DNA of 40,062 nt, from assembly GCF_009604405.1 (NCBI RefSeq), contig NZ_WEGK01000031.1:1-40062 (forward strand). Direction: 5' to 3'. Of the stretch, positions 8,002 through 15,490 are shown one piece after another. The translations under genes and the position numbers were made by a program. The first letter of the stretch is position 1, and each line of letters begins with the position of its first letter. This DNA is from Nocardia macrotermitis (GTDB lineage: Bacteria > Actinomycetota > Actinomycetes > Mycobacteriales > Mycobacteriaceae). The notes under the pieces were generated by a model. The model did no database searches. It was not told the origin of the DNA and was given only the letters and a program-made list of their open reading frames with translations.

Positions 8002-8493
8002 TCAGCGCATCCTGGTGAACGTCTTGTAATGGTCGCCGGTGTAGTAGGCCGATCCGTCGCTGCCGGTGACGATACGTTCGGCATCGCGGGTCTGGCCACG
8101 TTTCTTCGGGTTCACATCCCACTCCTTGTAGGTGATCGCCTTACCCGAGGAATCCGTCTTGGCCAGTGTGCCCGCCCGATTCATCCACTGATCCCCGCCC
8201 TTGGTCCCCGGCGCGTTCGCCGACCCCGGCCAACGCCCCGCATCGATCTCGACCAAGGTCTGATAGGCATGCTCGGGCACCCCCGCCGCCCGACTCGTCA
8301 CCGGCGCGGCAGTCCCCTTCGCCTGCACCGCACTGGCTTTCGCCGACACACTCGCCGCCACCTTCGCGGACGTCCCCGCAGCGGACGACGCCGACGAGGA
8401 ATGCCCGTGCGACACCAGAAACCCGATCACGACCACGACGACAACCGCGGCCGCCCCGAGCAAACCCTGAATCTTCTTACCCGACAACTTCAT
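8002..8493 (-). CDS. exported guanyl-specific ribonuclease (RNase N1/Sa, barnase-like)
   Basis: 163 residues. Residues 10-29 (GLLGAAAVVVVVVIGFLVSH) form a signal or anchor segment, followed by an Ala/Ser-rich linker (30-70). The catalytic domain runs from 74 to 163 with PGTKGG, ITYKEWDVNPK and GSDGSAYYTGDHYKTFTRMR. By comparison with barnase and RNase Sa the catalytic residues are Glu124, Arg140 and His155; their spacing of 16 and 15 is close to that in RNase Sa. ATG at 8493 (MKLSGKKIQ) is preferred because it directly precedes the signal. It is followed by the barstar gene. It may be a secreted nutrient-scavenging or competition RNase. Confidence 0.9.
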   Translation of the reverse strand: MKLSGKKIQGLLGAAAVVVVVVIGFLVSHGHSSSASSAAGTSAKVAASVSAKASAVQAKGTAAPVTSRAAGVPEHAYQTLVEIDAGRWPGSANAPGTKGGDQWMNRAGTLAKTDSSGKAITYKEWDVNPKKRGQTRDAERIVTGSDGSAYYTGDHYKTFTRMR

Positions 8494-8767
8494 CGCTACC
8501 GCCCCATCCCGAAGCCCTGATCGGTTACCGAACAGGCAGTCCCCACAAAGCAACTCACGTAACGCGCCCCACCGGCCGCACGGCTCTCACTCATGAACAA
8601 CGAATCTACGTCACCACCCCGACAGCGCAACACGACCGCAACATCCCACACCCGCAACGCCACATCGCTTCACGTCCGTCGAAGCACGCACGACCATCCC
8701 TCGCAGGCAGCGCGCGGCACCTCGTCACGCATGACACAGGACGCCGATCGCGTGCGGCGCACAGCCC
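8494..8767. other. intergenic region between RNase and Fic genes
   Basis: With the adjoining palindrome this makes about 319 bases without a gene. It separates the divergent RNase (minus) and Fic (plus) genes and must contain the RNase promoter, which I cannot place. It is rich in short A/C-containing words and shows no convincing open frame or hairpin other than the palindrome next to the Fic promoter. Confidence 0.5.
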
Positions 8768-8798
8768 CGTATTCTCCGCATATTCTGCGGCGAATACG
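8768..8798. promoter_or_regulatory. 31-bp interrupted palindrome over the Fic promoter
   Basis: CGTATTC (8768-8774) pairs with GAATACG (8792-8798), and the inner arms CCGCA (8776-8780) and TGCGG (8786-8790) pair around TATTC. It covers the -35/spacer region directly upstream of the TATAAT at 8801. A repressor bound here would block transcription of the Fic gene; the Fic protein's own C-terminal winged-helix-like part is one candidate. Confidence 0.65.
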
Positions 8799-8800
8799 CA

Positions 8801-8806
8801 TATAAT
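8801..8806 (+). promoter_or_regulatory. -10 box of a leaderless promoter for the Fic gene
   Basis: A perfect TATAAT ends six bases before the ATG at 8813. The expected transcription start therefore falls on or beside the A of the ATG, and no Shine-Dalgarno sequence is present. This indicates a leaderless mRNA. Confidence 0.7.
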
Positions 8807-8812
8807 CACCGC

Positions 8813-9925
8813 ATGACGGTCCGCAAGTACATCTGGGAGGACGCCGACTGGCCCGAGCTGAGATATGACGACTCCCGCCTCACCCCGCCGTTGTCCGAAG
8901 TCGCTCACCGGCACGGATACCTGGTCGGCAGACTCGCCGACGCCGAGGACGAAACCCGGGAGCAGGCCAGTCTGGCGGCGCTCACCTCGGATGTGGTGAA
9001 AACCAGCGAGATCGAGGGCGAACTGCTCAACGCCGAGTCGGTCCGTTCATCCATCGCGCGTCGTCTCGGCGTCGACATCGGCGCGACCCTGCCGACGGAC
9101 CGGCATGTCGACGGCGTCGTTGAGATGGTGCTCGACGCGACGGTTCATCACGAACATCCGGTCACCCCGGAACGACTCTTCGGCTGGCATGCCGGGCTGT
9201 TCCCGACCGGCTACTCCGGCATCTCCCGGGTGCGCGTCGGCGGCTGGCGCACCGATGTCAACGGGCCGATGGAGGTGGTGTCCGGCCCGTACGGCAGACA
9301 GCGCGTGCATTTCGAGGCGCCACCGGCCACCGCGCTGGAGACCGAGATGCACCGATTCCTGGAGTGGTTCAACCGGACCGCCGAGGAATCGCCGATCATC
9401 AAAGCCGGTCTGGCACATCTGTGGTTCGTCACCCTGCACCCGTTCGACGACGGCAACGGACGCATCGCGCGGGCACTCGGCGACCTGTGGCTGGCCCGCG
9501 CCGACCACAGCTCGCAACGCTTCTACAGTCTCTCCGCCCAGATCCAGCGGGACCGCAACGCCTACTACACCATTCTCGAACGCACCCAGAAAGGCACACT
9601 CGACGTCACCGACTGGCTGCTGTGGTTCATCGATGCGTTGCAACGGGCCGTCACCCAGGCGAACAGCACGGTCGATGTCGTACTGACCAAGTCCCGCTTC
9701 TGGCAACAACGGCGACAATTCGCGTTGAACGAACGGCAGCACACGATGCTCAACCGCCTACTCGACGGATTCAACGGCAAACTCACGACCCGCAAATGGG
9801 CGATCATCACCAAATGTTCGCCGGACACCGCCTTGCGCGATATCAACGAGCTGATCGACCTCGGCGTACTACGTCGCTCGGAGTCCGCGGGCCGCAGCAC
9901 CTCCTACGAACTGACAGAGCCGTGA
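8813..9925 (+). CDS. Fic-family protein (DUF4172-type N-terminus, wHTH-like C-terminus)
   Basis: 370 residues. The Fic active-site motif is intact: HPFDDGNGRIAR at residues 209-220, with catalytic His209. The inhibitory helix motif TSEIEGE at 64-70 lies N-terminal to the Fic fold, which is the class II arrangement; its Glu can block ATP binding. A flap region (GISRVRVGGWRTDVNGPM) precedes the core. The last 70 or so residues (LTTRKWAIITKCSPDTALRDINELIDLGVLRRSESAGRSTSYEL) look like a winged helix-turn-helix. Fic enzymes usually AMPylate proteins; the target here is unknown. The gene stands alone, and the promoter is overlapped by a palindrome that could be autoregulatory. Confidence 0.92.
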   Translation: MTVRKYIWEDADWPELRYDDSRLTPPLSEVAHRHGYLVGRLADAEDETREQASLAALTSDVVKTSEIEGELLNAESVRSSIARRLGVDIGATLPTDRHVDGVVEMVLDATVHHEHPVTPERLFGWHAGLFPTGYSGISRVRVGGWRTDVNGPMEVVSGPYGRQRVHFEAPPATALETEMHRFLEWFNRTAEESPIIKAGLAHLWFVTLHPFDDGNGRIARALGDLWLARADHSSQRFYSLSAQIQRDRNAYYTILERTQKGTLDVTDWLLWFIDALQRAVTQANSTVDVVLTKSRFWQQRRQFALNERQHTMLNRLLDGFNGKLTTRKWAIITKCSPDTALRDINELIDLGVLRRSESAGRSTSYELTEP

Positions 9926-10027
9926 GCTTGTACGCCCGAGCGTTCGAAACCCTCGCGGCGTAGTTCGTGACCGTAGAGCTCCATCCGCAGCGATCCCGTC
10001 GGCCGAAGTGTCGAATGCCGCTGTCGC

Positions 10028-10816
10028 TCAGCGGTACTGGACGGTTACGGGGGCGTGGTCGGACCAGCGGAGGTGGTAGTCGGGGGCGCGTTCCACGACG
10101 GCTTGTTTGGCTCGGGTGGCGATGTCGCCGCGGGCCAGATGGTAATCGATTCTCCACCCGGCGTCGGTATCGAAGGCGCGGCCGCGGTAGGACCACCAGC
10201 TGTAGGGGCCGGGGGTGGCGGGGTGGAGGGTGCGGACGACGTCGATGTAGCCGGCGGCGAGGATGTCGTCGATCCAGGCTCGTTCGCTGGGGAGGAAACC
10301 GGACTTCTTGACGTTGCCCTTCCAGTTCTTGATGTCGAGTTCGGTGTGGGCGACGTTCCAGTCGCCGGTGATCACGAAATCGCTGGTCCGGGACTTCAGG
10401 TGGGCGCCCAGTTCGGCGAGGAAGCGGTACTTCTCGTCCTGCATGGGGGTGTCGGCCTCGCCGGTGTGCACGTAGACGCTGGCCACGGTGACCTCGTCGA
10501 ACCGGGCCTCGATATAGCGGCCGACGCCGTCGAATTCCGTGCTGCCGAAGCCGATTCGCACCGACTGCGGCTCCTTGCGGGACAGGATCGCCACTCCGGC
10601 GCGGCCCTTCGTGCCCGGCTCGGCGAGCGACAGGTGCCATCCGGCGTCGAGGGCGGGCGCGAGCGCGGTGCGGGTCTGCTCATCGGTGGCGCGCGTCTCC
10701 TGGAGGCAGATGACGTCGGCCTCGGTGCTCGCGAGCCACTCGAGCATTCCCTTACCCGTCTTGCCCGTGGCCGCGCGGATCCCGTTCACGTTGATCGTAC
10801 TGATGATGTGAGCCAC
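10028..10816 (-). CDS. xth: exodeoxyribonuclease III (AP endonuclease family)
   Basis: About 262 residues. It shows the whole exonuclease-endonuclease-phosphatase signature of ExoIII: N-terminal STINVNGIRAA, ADVICLQETRA (catalytic Glu), GRYIEARF, FVITGDWNVAHTELDIKNWKGN (Asp/Asn of the active site), and C-terminal WRIDYHLA followed by LRWSDHAPVTVQYR (the SDH catalytic motif). It should act in base-excision repair of abasic sites and 3'-blocked ends. I prefer the GTG at 10816, because TACGGT at 10828-10823 ends six bases before it (leaderless promoter); a TTG at 10831 would add five residues but lies upstream of that transcription start. Confidence 0.93.
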   Translation of the reverse strand: MAHIISTINVNGIRAATGKTGKGMLEWLASTEADVICLQETRATDEQTRTALAPALDAGWHLSLAEPGTKGRAGVAILSRKEPQSVRIGFGSTEFDGVGRYIEARFDEVTVASVYVHTGEADTPMQDEKYRFLAELGAHLKSRTSDFVITGDWNVAHTELDIKNWKGNVKKSGFLPSERAWIDDILAAGYIDVVRTLHPATPGPYSWWSYRGRAFDTDAGWRIDYHLARGDIATRAKQAVVERAPDYHLRWSDHAPVTVQYR

Positions 10817-10822
10817 CCGAAA

Positions 10823-10832
10823 ACCGTACAAT
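10823..10832. promoter_or_regulatory. overlapping divergent -10 boxes (xth and hydrolase)
   Basis: TACGGT on the minus strand (10828-10823) sits six bases before the GTG of xth. TACAAT on the plus strand (10827-10832) is a candidate -10 for the alpha/beta hydrolase gene. The two hexamers share bases, so polymerase could occupy only one at a time. Confidence 0.45.
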
Positions 10833-10885
10833 GCTGGTCAGACACACTCCCTGCGGACACCGTCGTCCAGGAAGGGGTGATGACG

Positions 10886-11728
10886 ATGATGTCAGGCCCC
10901 GCCCCGCTCGCGCCGATGAAAGCCCTGCACACGGGCTCCGGCGATCCCCTTCTGCTGCTGCACGGATTCATGCTCTCCCCGCACTGCTGGGAATCGGTGG
11001 CGCAGCGACTGTCCAGCACCTGCGAGGTGTACGCCCCGGCCTTCCGCGGCCACTGGGGCGGTCCCGAGCTCGACGGCTGGTACCTCGACGTCGCCGTACT
11101 CGCCGATCAGATCGAGCAGCAACTCGACGAATTGGGTTGGCGCACCTGCCATATCGCGGGCAATTCACTCGGCGGCTGGGTCGGTTTCGAACTCGCGCGC
11201 CGCGGCCGGGCCCGCACCCTCACCGCGATCGCCCCGGCGGGTGGCTGGGCGAGCCCGTCGCTGTTGCAGATTCGGGTCGGGGTGAAATTCCTGTCCCTGG
11301 TGCCGGTGGTGGAGATCGGCAAGCGACTCGGCGATGCGGTCGGATTGAGCGCTCCCGCAAGACAACTCGCGGCGATGATCCTGAGCAGGAACACCTCGGC
11401 GGTGCCGCGCCGGTTGCTGGAGGCGGCACTCACCTCGGCGATGCACTGCCCCGCGATGCTGCCGGTGCTGGTCAGCGGATTGCGGATGCCCGCACTCGGG
11501 GACCTCTCGACACTGCGCACACCGGTGCGGCTGCTGATGTGCGAGCACGATCGGGTGATCCCGAATCAGCCTTACGCACAACGGTTTCTGCGCGAATTGC
11601 CCGAGTCGGCGGATCGGATACTGGTGCACGGGGTCGGGCATGTGCCGATGCTGGAGGCTCCCGATCGGATCGCGACGTTGATCGCGGAGCACGTGTACGC
11701 GAGTCGGTCGCATCTGCGGGCCGTGTGA
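10886..11728 (+). CDS. alpha/beta-fold hydrolase
   Basis: 280 residues. It has the oxyanion-hole region LLLHGFM near the N-terminus, the nucleophile elbow GNSLGG (Ser of the triad), a helical cap, the acid in CEHDRVIPNQP and the His in GVGHVPMLEAP, so the triad is complete. There is no signal peptide, so it is probably cytoplasmic. Substrate unknown. The ATG at 10886 is chosen because AGGAAGGGG ends eight bases before it; ATG codons at 10880 and 10889 are alternatives. It is divergent from xth and convergent with the acyl-CoA dehydrogenase gene, from which a long inverted repeat separates it. Confidence 0.85.
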   Translation: MMSGPAPLAPMKALHTGSGDPLLLLHGFMLSPHCWESVAQRLSSTCEVYAPAFRGHWGGPELDGWYLDVAVLADQIEQQLDELGWRTCHIAGNSLGGWVGFELARRGRARTLTAIAPAGGWASPSLLQIRVGVKFLSLVPVVEIGKRLGDAVGLSAPARQLAAMILSRNTSAVPRRLLEAALTSAMHCPAMLPVLVSGLRMPALGDLSTLRTPVRLLMCEHDRVIPNQPYAQRFLRELPESADRILVHGVGHVPMLEAPDRIATLIAEHVYASRSHLRAV

Positions 11729-11735
11729 ACGCGAA

Positions 11736-11787
11736 CCGGTGCCCTCGCGGATCTCTTCTGTCGCAACGTGATTCACGAGGGCACCGG
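11736..11787. terminator. inverted repeat between convergent genes
   Basis: CCGGTGCCCTCG (11736-11747) is repeated exactly in inverse as CGAGGGCACCGG (11776-11787) with a 28-base loop. It lies between the ends of the hydrolase (plus) and acyl-CoA dehydrogenase (minus) genes, so it can serve as a bidirectional terminator. There is no T-run, as is common in actinobacteria. Confidence 0.6.
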
Positions 11788-11802
11788 AATATCGCATCTA
11801 AT

Positions 11803-13053
11803 TCATTGGGCGAGTAGCCCCTTGGCCACGTGGGTCACCTGGATCTCGTTGCTGCCCGCGTAGATCATGAGCGACTTGGCATCCCGGGCCAACTGTTCGA
11901 CGCGGTATTCGGTCATGTAACCGTTGCCGCCGAACAACTGAATCGCGTCCATGGCGACCTCGGTGGCGGCTTCGGAGGAGTACAACTTCATGGCCGACGC
12001 CTCCGCGAGGGTGGGCGGCTTACCGGCCTCGGTGCTCTCCAGAGCGTTGAACACCATGTTCTGGACGTTGATTCGCGCGACCTCCATCTTCGCCAGCTTG
12101 AGCTGGATGAGCTGGAAGCGGCCGATCTCCTGCCCCCACAGCGTGCGATTCTTGGCGTAATCGACGCACAGCCGGTGACATTCGTTGATGATGCCCAACG
12201 CCATGAACGCGACACCGATCCGTTCGGCGGTGAAACTCGAACGGGCACTTTCGCGTCCGTCGCCGCCCTTGTGCTCCTCGGTCTCGCCCAGCAGGCGATC
12301 GCGGCCCAGCCGTACATTGTCGAAGAACAACTCACCGGTCGGCGAGGCGTGCAGGCCCATCTTCCGGAACGGTTTGCCCTGGGTGAAGCCCTCCATCCCC
12401 TTGTCGAGCACGAAGGTGAGCACCTTGCGTTCACGGCGGTCGACACCGTCGCCCTCGTCGAGTTTGGCGTAGACGATCACCGTATCGGCGTACGGGCCGT
12501 TGGTGATGAAGGTCTTGCGGCCGTTGAGGATGTAGTCCTCGCCGTCGCGCCGGACGTAGGTCTTCATCCCGCCGAACGCGTCCGAACCCGAGTCGGGTTC
12601 GGTAATCGCCCATGCCGCAACCTTTTTCATGGTCACGATATCGGCGAGCCAGCGCTCCTTCTGCGCGAGCGTGCCCCGGGACATGATGGTGGCCGCGCCG
12701 AGCCCGAGGCTGACCCCCATCGCCGCCACCAAACCCATACTCACACCGGACAATTCACTGATCAGCACCGCCATCATCGACTGCTGACCACCGAACGGCC
12801 CACCGCCGGAGGACTTCTCCCGCTTCGACTCCCCGTCCCCCGCTTCGGCCCGCGCCCGCTCCTTGGCCAGCATCTTCTCGACCGATTCCGCACCGAGCGC
12901 ATCGATCCCGAACTCGCTGAACAGCTTCCGGATGATCGGATACGGCGGCAACTCGCCGCTCTCCATCGCATCCACGTGCGGCCGAACCTCTTTGTCGATG
13001 AACCCACGCACCGCGGCGCGGATCATCTCATCGGTCTCGGACCATTCGAACAT
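11803..13053 (-). CDS. acyl-CoA dehydrogenase
   Basis: 416 residues; FAD-dependent alpha,beta-dehydrogenation of an acyl-CoA. Landmarks are AWAITEPDSGSDAFG (150-161, FAD-binding strand), GRKTFITNGPYAD (178-190), WGQEIGRFQLIQLKLAKM (306-323) and QLFGGNGYMTEYRVEQLARDAKS (372-394). The usual medium-chain catalytic Glu position is Ala399 (IYAGSNEIQ); instead Glu277 in FTAERIG aligns with the helix-G Glu used by isovaleryl- and long-chain enzymes. Residues 60-91 carry a charged, Gly-rich insertion near the N-terminal domain. GGAGG six bases before the ATG supports the start. It is the last gene of a five-gene operon. Chain-length preference is not visible. Confidence 0.93.
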   Translation of the reverse strand: MFEWSETDEMIRAAVRGFIDKEVRPHVDAMESGELPPYPIIRKLFSEFGIDALGAESVEKMLAKERARAEAGDGESKREKSSGGGPFGGQQSMMAVLISELSGVSMGLVAAMGVSLGLGAATIMSRGTLAQKERWLADIVTMKKVAAWAITEPDSGSDAFGGMKTYVRRDGEDYILNGRKTFITNGPYADTVIVYAKLDEGDGVDRRERKVLTFVLDKGMEGFTQGKPFRKMGLHASPTGELFFDNVRLGRDRLLGETEEHKGGDGRESARSSFTAERIGVAFMALGIINECHRLCVDYAKNRTLWGQEIGRFQLIQLKLAKMEVARINVQNMVFNALESTEAGKPPTLAEASAMKLYSSEAATEVAMDAIQLFGGNGYMTEYRVEQLARDAKSLMIYAGSNEIQVTHVAKGLLAQ

Positions 13054-13086
13054 CGTTGTCCTCCAAATCTTTCGAGCCGGGACTGC

Positions 13087-13956
13087 TCAGGGCAGCCGGG
13101 CGGAGATGTCGTCGATCGTCCAGGGGCCGTCGGTCTCGATCGTCTTCACGTCGTGCCAGCCCGCCAGCTCGGAGATCGCGCCGCCCTGCACGGCGAACAC
13201 CTTGCCGGTCAGCGGGCATTTGTCCGAGGCCAGGTAGGCCACCAGCGGGGAGATGTTGGCCGGACTGAACGCGTCGAACTCGCCCTCGGGGACCTCGGCG
13301 GCGAAGATCGCGCCCATACCGGGCGTGGCCAGGGTCAGCCGGGTGCGCGCCATGGGGGCGATCGCGTTGACACGCACGCCGTATCGGTCCAGTTCCTCGG
13401 CGGCGACCAGCGTCAACGCGGCGATACCGGCCTTGGCCGCACCGTAATTCGCCTGTCCCGCATTGGGAATCGTGACACCCGAGGCCGAGGCGGTGTTGAC
13501 CACGGCGGCCGTGGGCCGATTTCCCTTCTTGGACTGGTCCTTCCAGTACGTGGCCGCATGCCGCAGCACGTTGAAATGTCCCTTGAGATGGACCGCGATG
13601 ACCGCGTCCCACTGCAATTCCTCGAGGCCCGCGACGAATCCGTCCCGCAGGATACCCGCGTTGTTGACCACCACGTCGAGTCGGCCGAACTCCGAAACAG
13701 CCTGATCCACCAGGTTTTTCGCGCCATCCCAGAGCGCGACGCTGTCGGTGTTGGCGCAGGCGCGACCACCCGCGGCGACGATCTCGTCCACCACCTGCTG
13801 CGCCGGACCGCTGTCGGCGCCCTCGCCGGTGTTGTCGCCGCCCAGATCGTTGACCACCACACTCGCGCCCTCGCGGGCGAACAGCAGCGCGTGCTCGCGC
13901 CCGATCCCCCGACCGCCGCCGGTGACGACCGCGACCTTGCCTTCCAATGCGCCCAT
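13087..13956 (-). CDS. SDR-family 3-hydroxyacyl-CoA dehydrogenase-like protein
   Basis: 289 residues of classical short-chain dehydrogenase: TGGGRGIG at 12-19 (cofactor loop), NDLGGD at 36-41, NNAG at 98-101, the TASASG Ser region and catalytic Tyr171/Lys175 (NYGAAKAG). The opening resembles the dehydrogenase unit of peroxisomal multifunctional enzyme type 2. Next to a MaoC hydratase and a thiolase, this supports an NAD-dependent (3R)-hydroxyacyl-CoA dehydrogenase. GAGGAG lies before the ATG. 33 bases separate it from the acyl-CoA dehydrogenase gene. Confidence 0.9.
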   Translation of the reverse strand: MGALEGKVAVVTGGGRGIGREHALLFAREGASVVVNDLGGDNTGEGADSGPAQQVVDEIVAAGGRACANTDSVALWDGAKNLVDQAVSEFGRLDVVVNNAGILRDGFVAGLEELQWDAVIAVHLKGHFNVLRHAATYWKDQSKKGNRPTAAVVNTASASGVTIPNAGQANYGAAKAGIAALTLVAAEELDRYGVRVNAIAPMARTRLTLATPGMGAIFAAEVPEGEFDAFSPANISPLVAYLASDKCPLTGKVFAVQGGAISELAGWHDVKTIETDGPWTIDDISARLP

Positions 13957-14030
13957 CAGCTCTCCTCTTCGATGAATCTACGGGCCCGGCGGATGTCGGT
14001 TCGCGAAATGCGCGCCGGGCGACCGGAATA

Positions 14031-14897
14031 TCAGTCCGCGATCTCGGCGAGACCGTCGCTGAGCACGACCTCCTCGCCGCGCGTGGTTTCGAATGCGTAG
14101 GTGTTGATTCCGTTGGCGGACTTCACCTTCCAGATGCGGGTCACCAGATCGTCGCCGGGGAACACGAGTCCGGCGAACCGGACGGCGAACCGGCGCATCC
14201 GGCTCACGTCGGATCCGGCGACCTCGGTGAGCACCGCCCAGGACGCGAAGGCCATCGTGCACAGGCCGTGCGCGATGATGCCGGGCAGTCCGGCGTCCTT
14301 GGCGACCTCCTCGTCCAGGTGCAGCGGCACCGGATCGTCCGAAGCCGGTGCGTAGCGGAAGGTTTGATCCTGATCCACGTGCTGCGGCACCACCGCGATC
14401 GGCTCCCCCGCGCGCAGGGCCTCGTCGAAGCCGTGCGGCGGAGCCGATTCGCCGACCGTGCGGCCCGCGTCGACATTGCGGAAGAACGCGGTCAGATACT
14501 GCTCGTTGACCGGATCGCCTGCCTCGGAACGGGTTTCGATGTGCATGGTGATCGTGCTGCCGCTGCTGCGACTCGCGTAGCCGATCGCGCGGGCCCGAGC
14601 CACCAGCGTCTCCCCCGGCCGGATCGGGCGGTGGAAGTGGAAGTCCTGCTCCCCGTGCACGACTCGGCCGAAGATGTCCATCGGGGCCACATCGATCACC
14701 GGGACCAGCATGGCGTCGAATACCGGGACGATCGCGAACACCGGGGAGGCGACGTCACCGTCACGATGGGCGATGATGGGATCGTTTGTGGCAGCGGCAT
14801 ATTCGGCGATCCGCCCCCGGGTCACCTCGAAGCTCTCCGCGTCGGACCAGGTATTCAGGCCCGATTCGTCGAATTCGACTGTCCTGGAACCACTCAC
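14031..14897 (-). CDS. MaoC-family (hydratase 2) enoyl-CoA hydratase, double hot-dog
   Basis: 288 residues with an N-terminal hot-dog half (about 20-145) and a C-terminal catalytic half. The hydratase-2 motif SDDPVPLHLDEEVAKDAGLPGIIAHG (186-211) carries the Asp188/His193 pair expected for hydration of trans-2-enoyl-CoA to the (3R)-hydroxy product. The GTG at 14897 is chosen because GGAG lies seven bases upstream; an ATG six codons earlier (14915) lacks such a site. It lies between the SDR and SRPBCC genes in the same operon, so it supplies the step between the dehydrogenase and the SDR. Confidence 0.88.
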   Translation of the reverse strand: MSGSRTVEFDESGLNTWSDAESFEVTRGRIAEYAAATNDPIIAHRDGDVASPVFAIVPVFDAMLVPVIDVAPMDIFGRVVHGEQDFHFHRPIRPGETLVARARAIGYASRSSGSTITMHIETRSEAGDPVNEQYLTAFFRNVDAGRTVGESAPPHGFDEALRAGEPIAVVPQHVDQDQTFRYAPASDDPVPLHLDEEVAKDAGLPGIIAHGLCTMAFASWAVLTEVAGSDVSRMRRFAVRFAGLVFPGDDLVTRIWKVKSANGINTYAFETTRGEEVVLSDGLAEIAD

Positions 14898-14967
14898 GCT
14901 GTGTCTCCATGGCATGAGCCGGGGCGCTGCGTGGTCGCGCTCCGCTGCCGCCTACGCGCCTGACCGT

Positions 14968-15405
14968 TCATGCCGCAACAGCCACCTTGTCGAGAGCCTC
15001 CAGAGACGTCTCTAGCTGCTTCATCCCGTCCTTCTCCACGGCCTTGCCGAGCGCGCCCTTGATCAGCGCGCCCTCGAAATCGCCCTGGAGCGAGAGTTCA
15101 CTGCCCTCGTCGGCGGCGGAGATGCGGAAGGTGAATTCGACCTTCACACCGGCCATTCCGGTCGCGCCGAGGGTGAGCGTGCTGGGCGCCTCGACCGCGA
15201 GGACGTGCCATTCGAACTTGTTCGCCATCCCCAGCATCACCACCTTGGCGACCAGCTTGGTGCCGACCTCGAGCGTGGCCGGGGGCTCCTGCATCCAGCG
15301 CTCGTGAATCGAGAACCAGTCGCCCCAGGTGTTCGGATTGCCGACCACGGCCCACAGCGCATCGGGTCCGGCGGCCATCTTCTTGGTGTACTCGATATGT
15401 CCCAT
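14968..15405 (-). CDS. SRPBCC-family (START/polyketide cyclase-like) protein
   Basis: 145 residues. It starts GHIEYTKKMAAGPDALWAVVGNPNTWGDWF, a typical SRPBCC opening (first strand, then WxxxxNPxxWxxW), and ends in the long C-terminal helix EKDGMKQLETSLEALDKVA that closes the hydrophobic cavity. AGGAG seven bases before the ATG supports the start; the longer frame is rejected. SRPBCC proteins bind hydrophobic ligands. Inside a beta-oxidation operon it may carry or sequester a lipid or sterol-like intermediate, which is inference. Confidence 0.87.
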   Translation of the reverse strand: MGHIEYTKKMAAGPDALWAVVGNPNTWGDWFSIHERWMQEPPATLEVGTKLVAKVVMLGMANKFEWHVLAVEAPSTLTLGATGMAGVKVEFTFRISAADEGSELSLQGDFEGALIKGALGKAVEKDGMKQLETSLEALDKVAVAA

Positions 15406-15490
15406 ACTGCTACTCCTCATTGAGTTCGGTTGGTCGAGCCATGTTGCCGGGCAAGACAATCCGGCCGATGCGCGAGTCGGGCCGCCGCAC

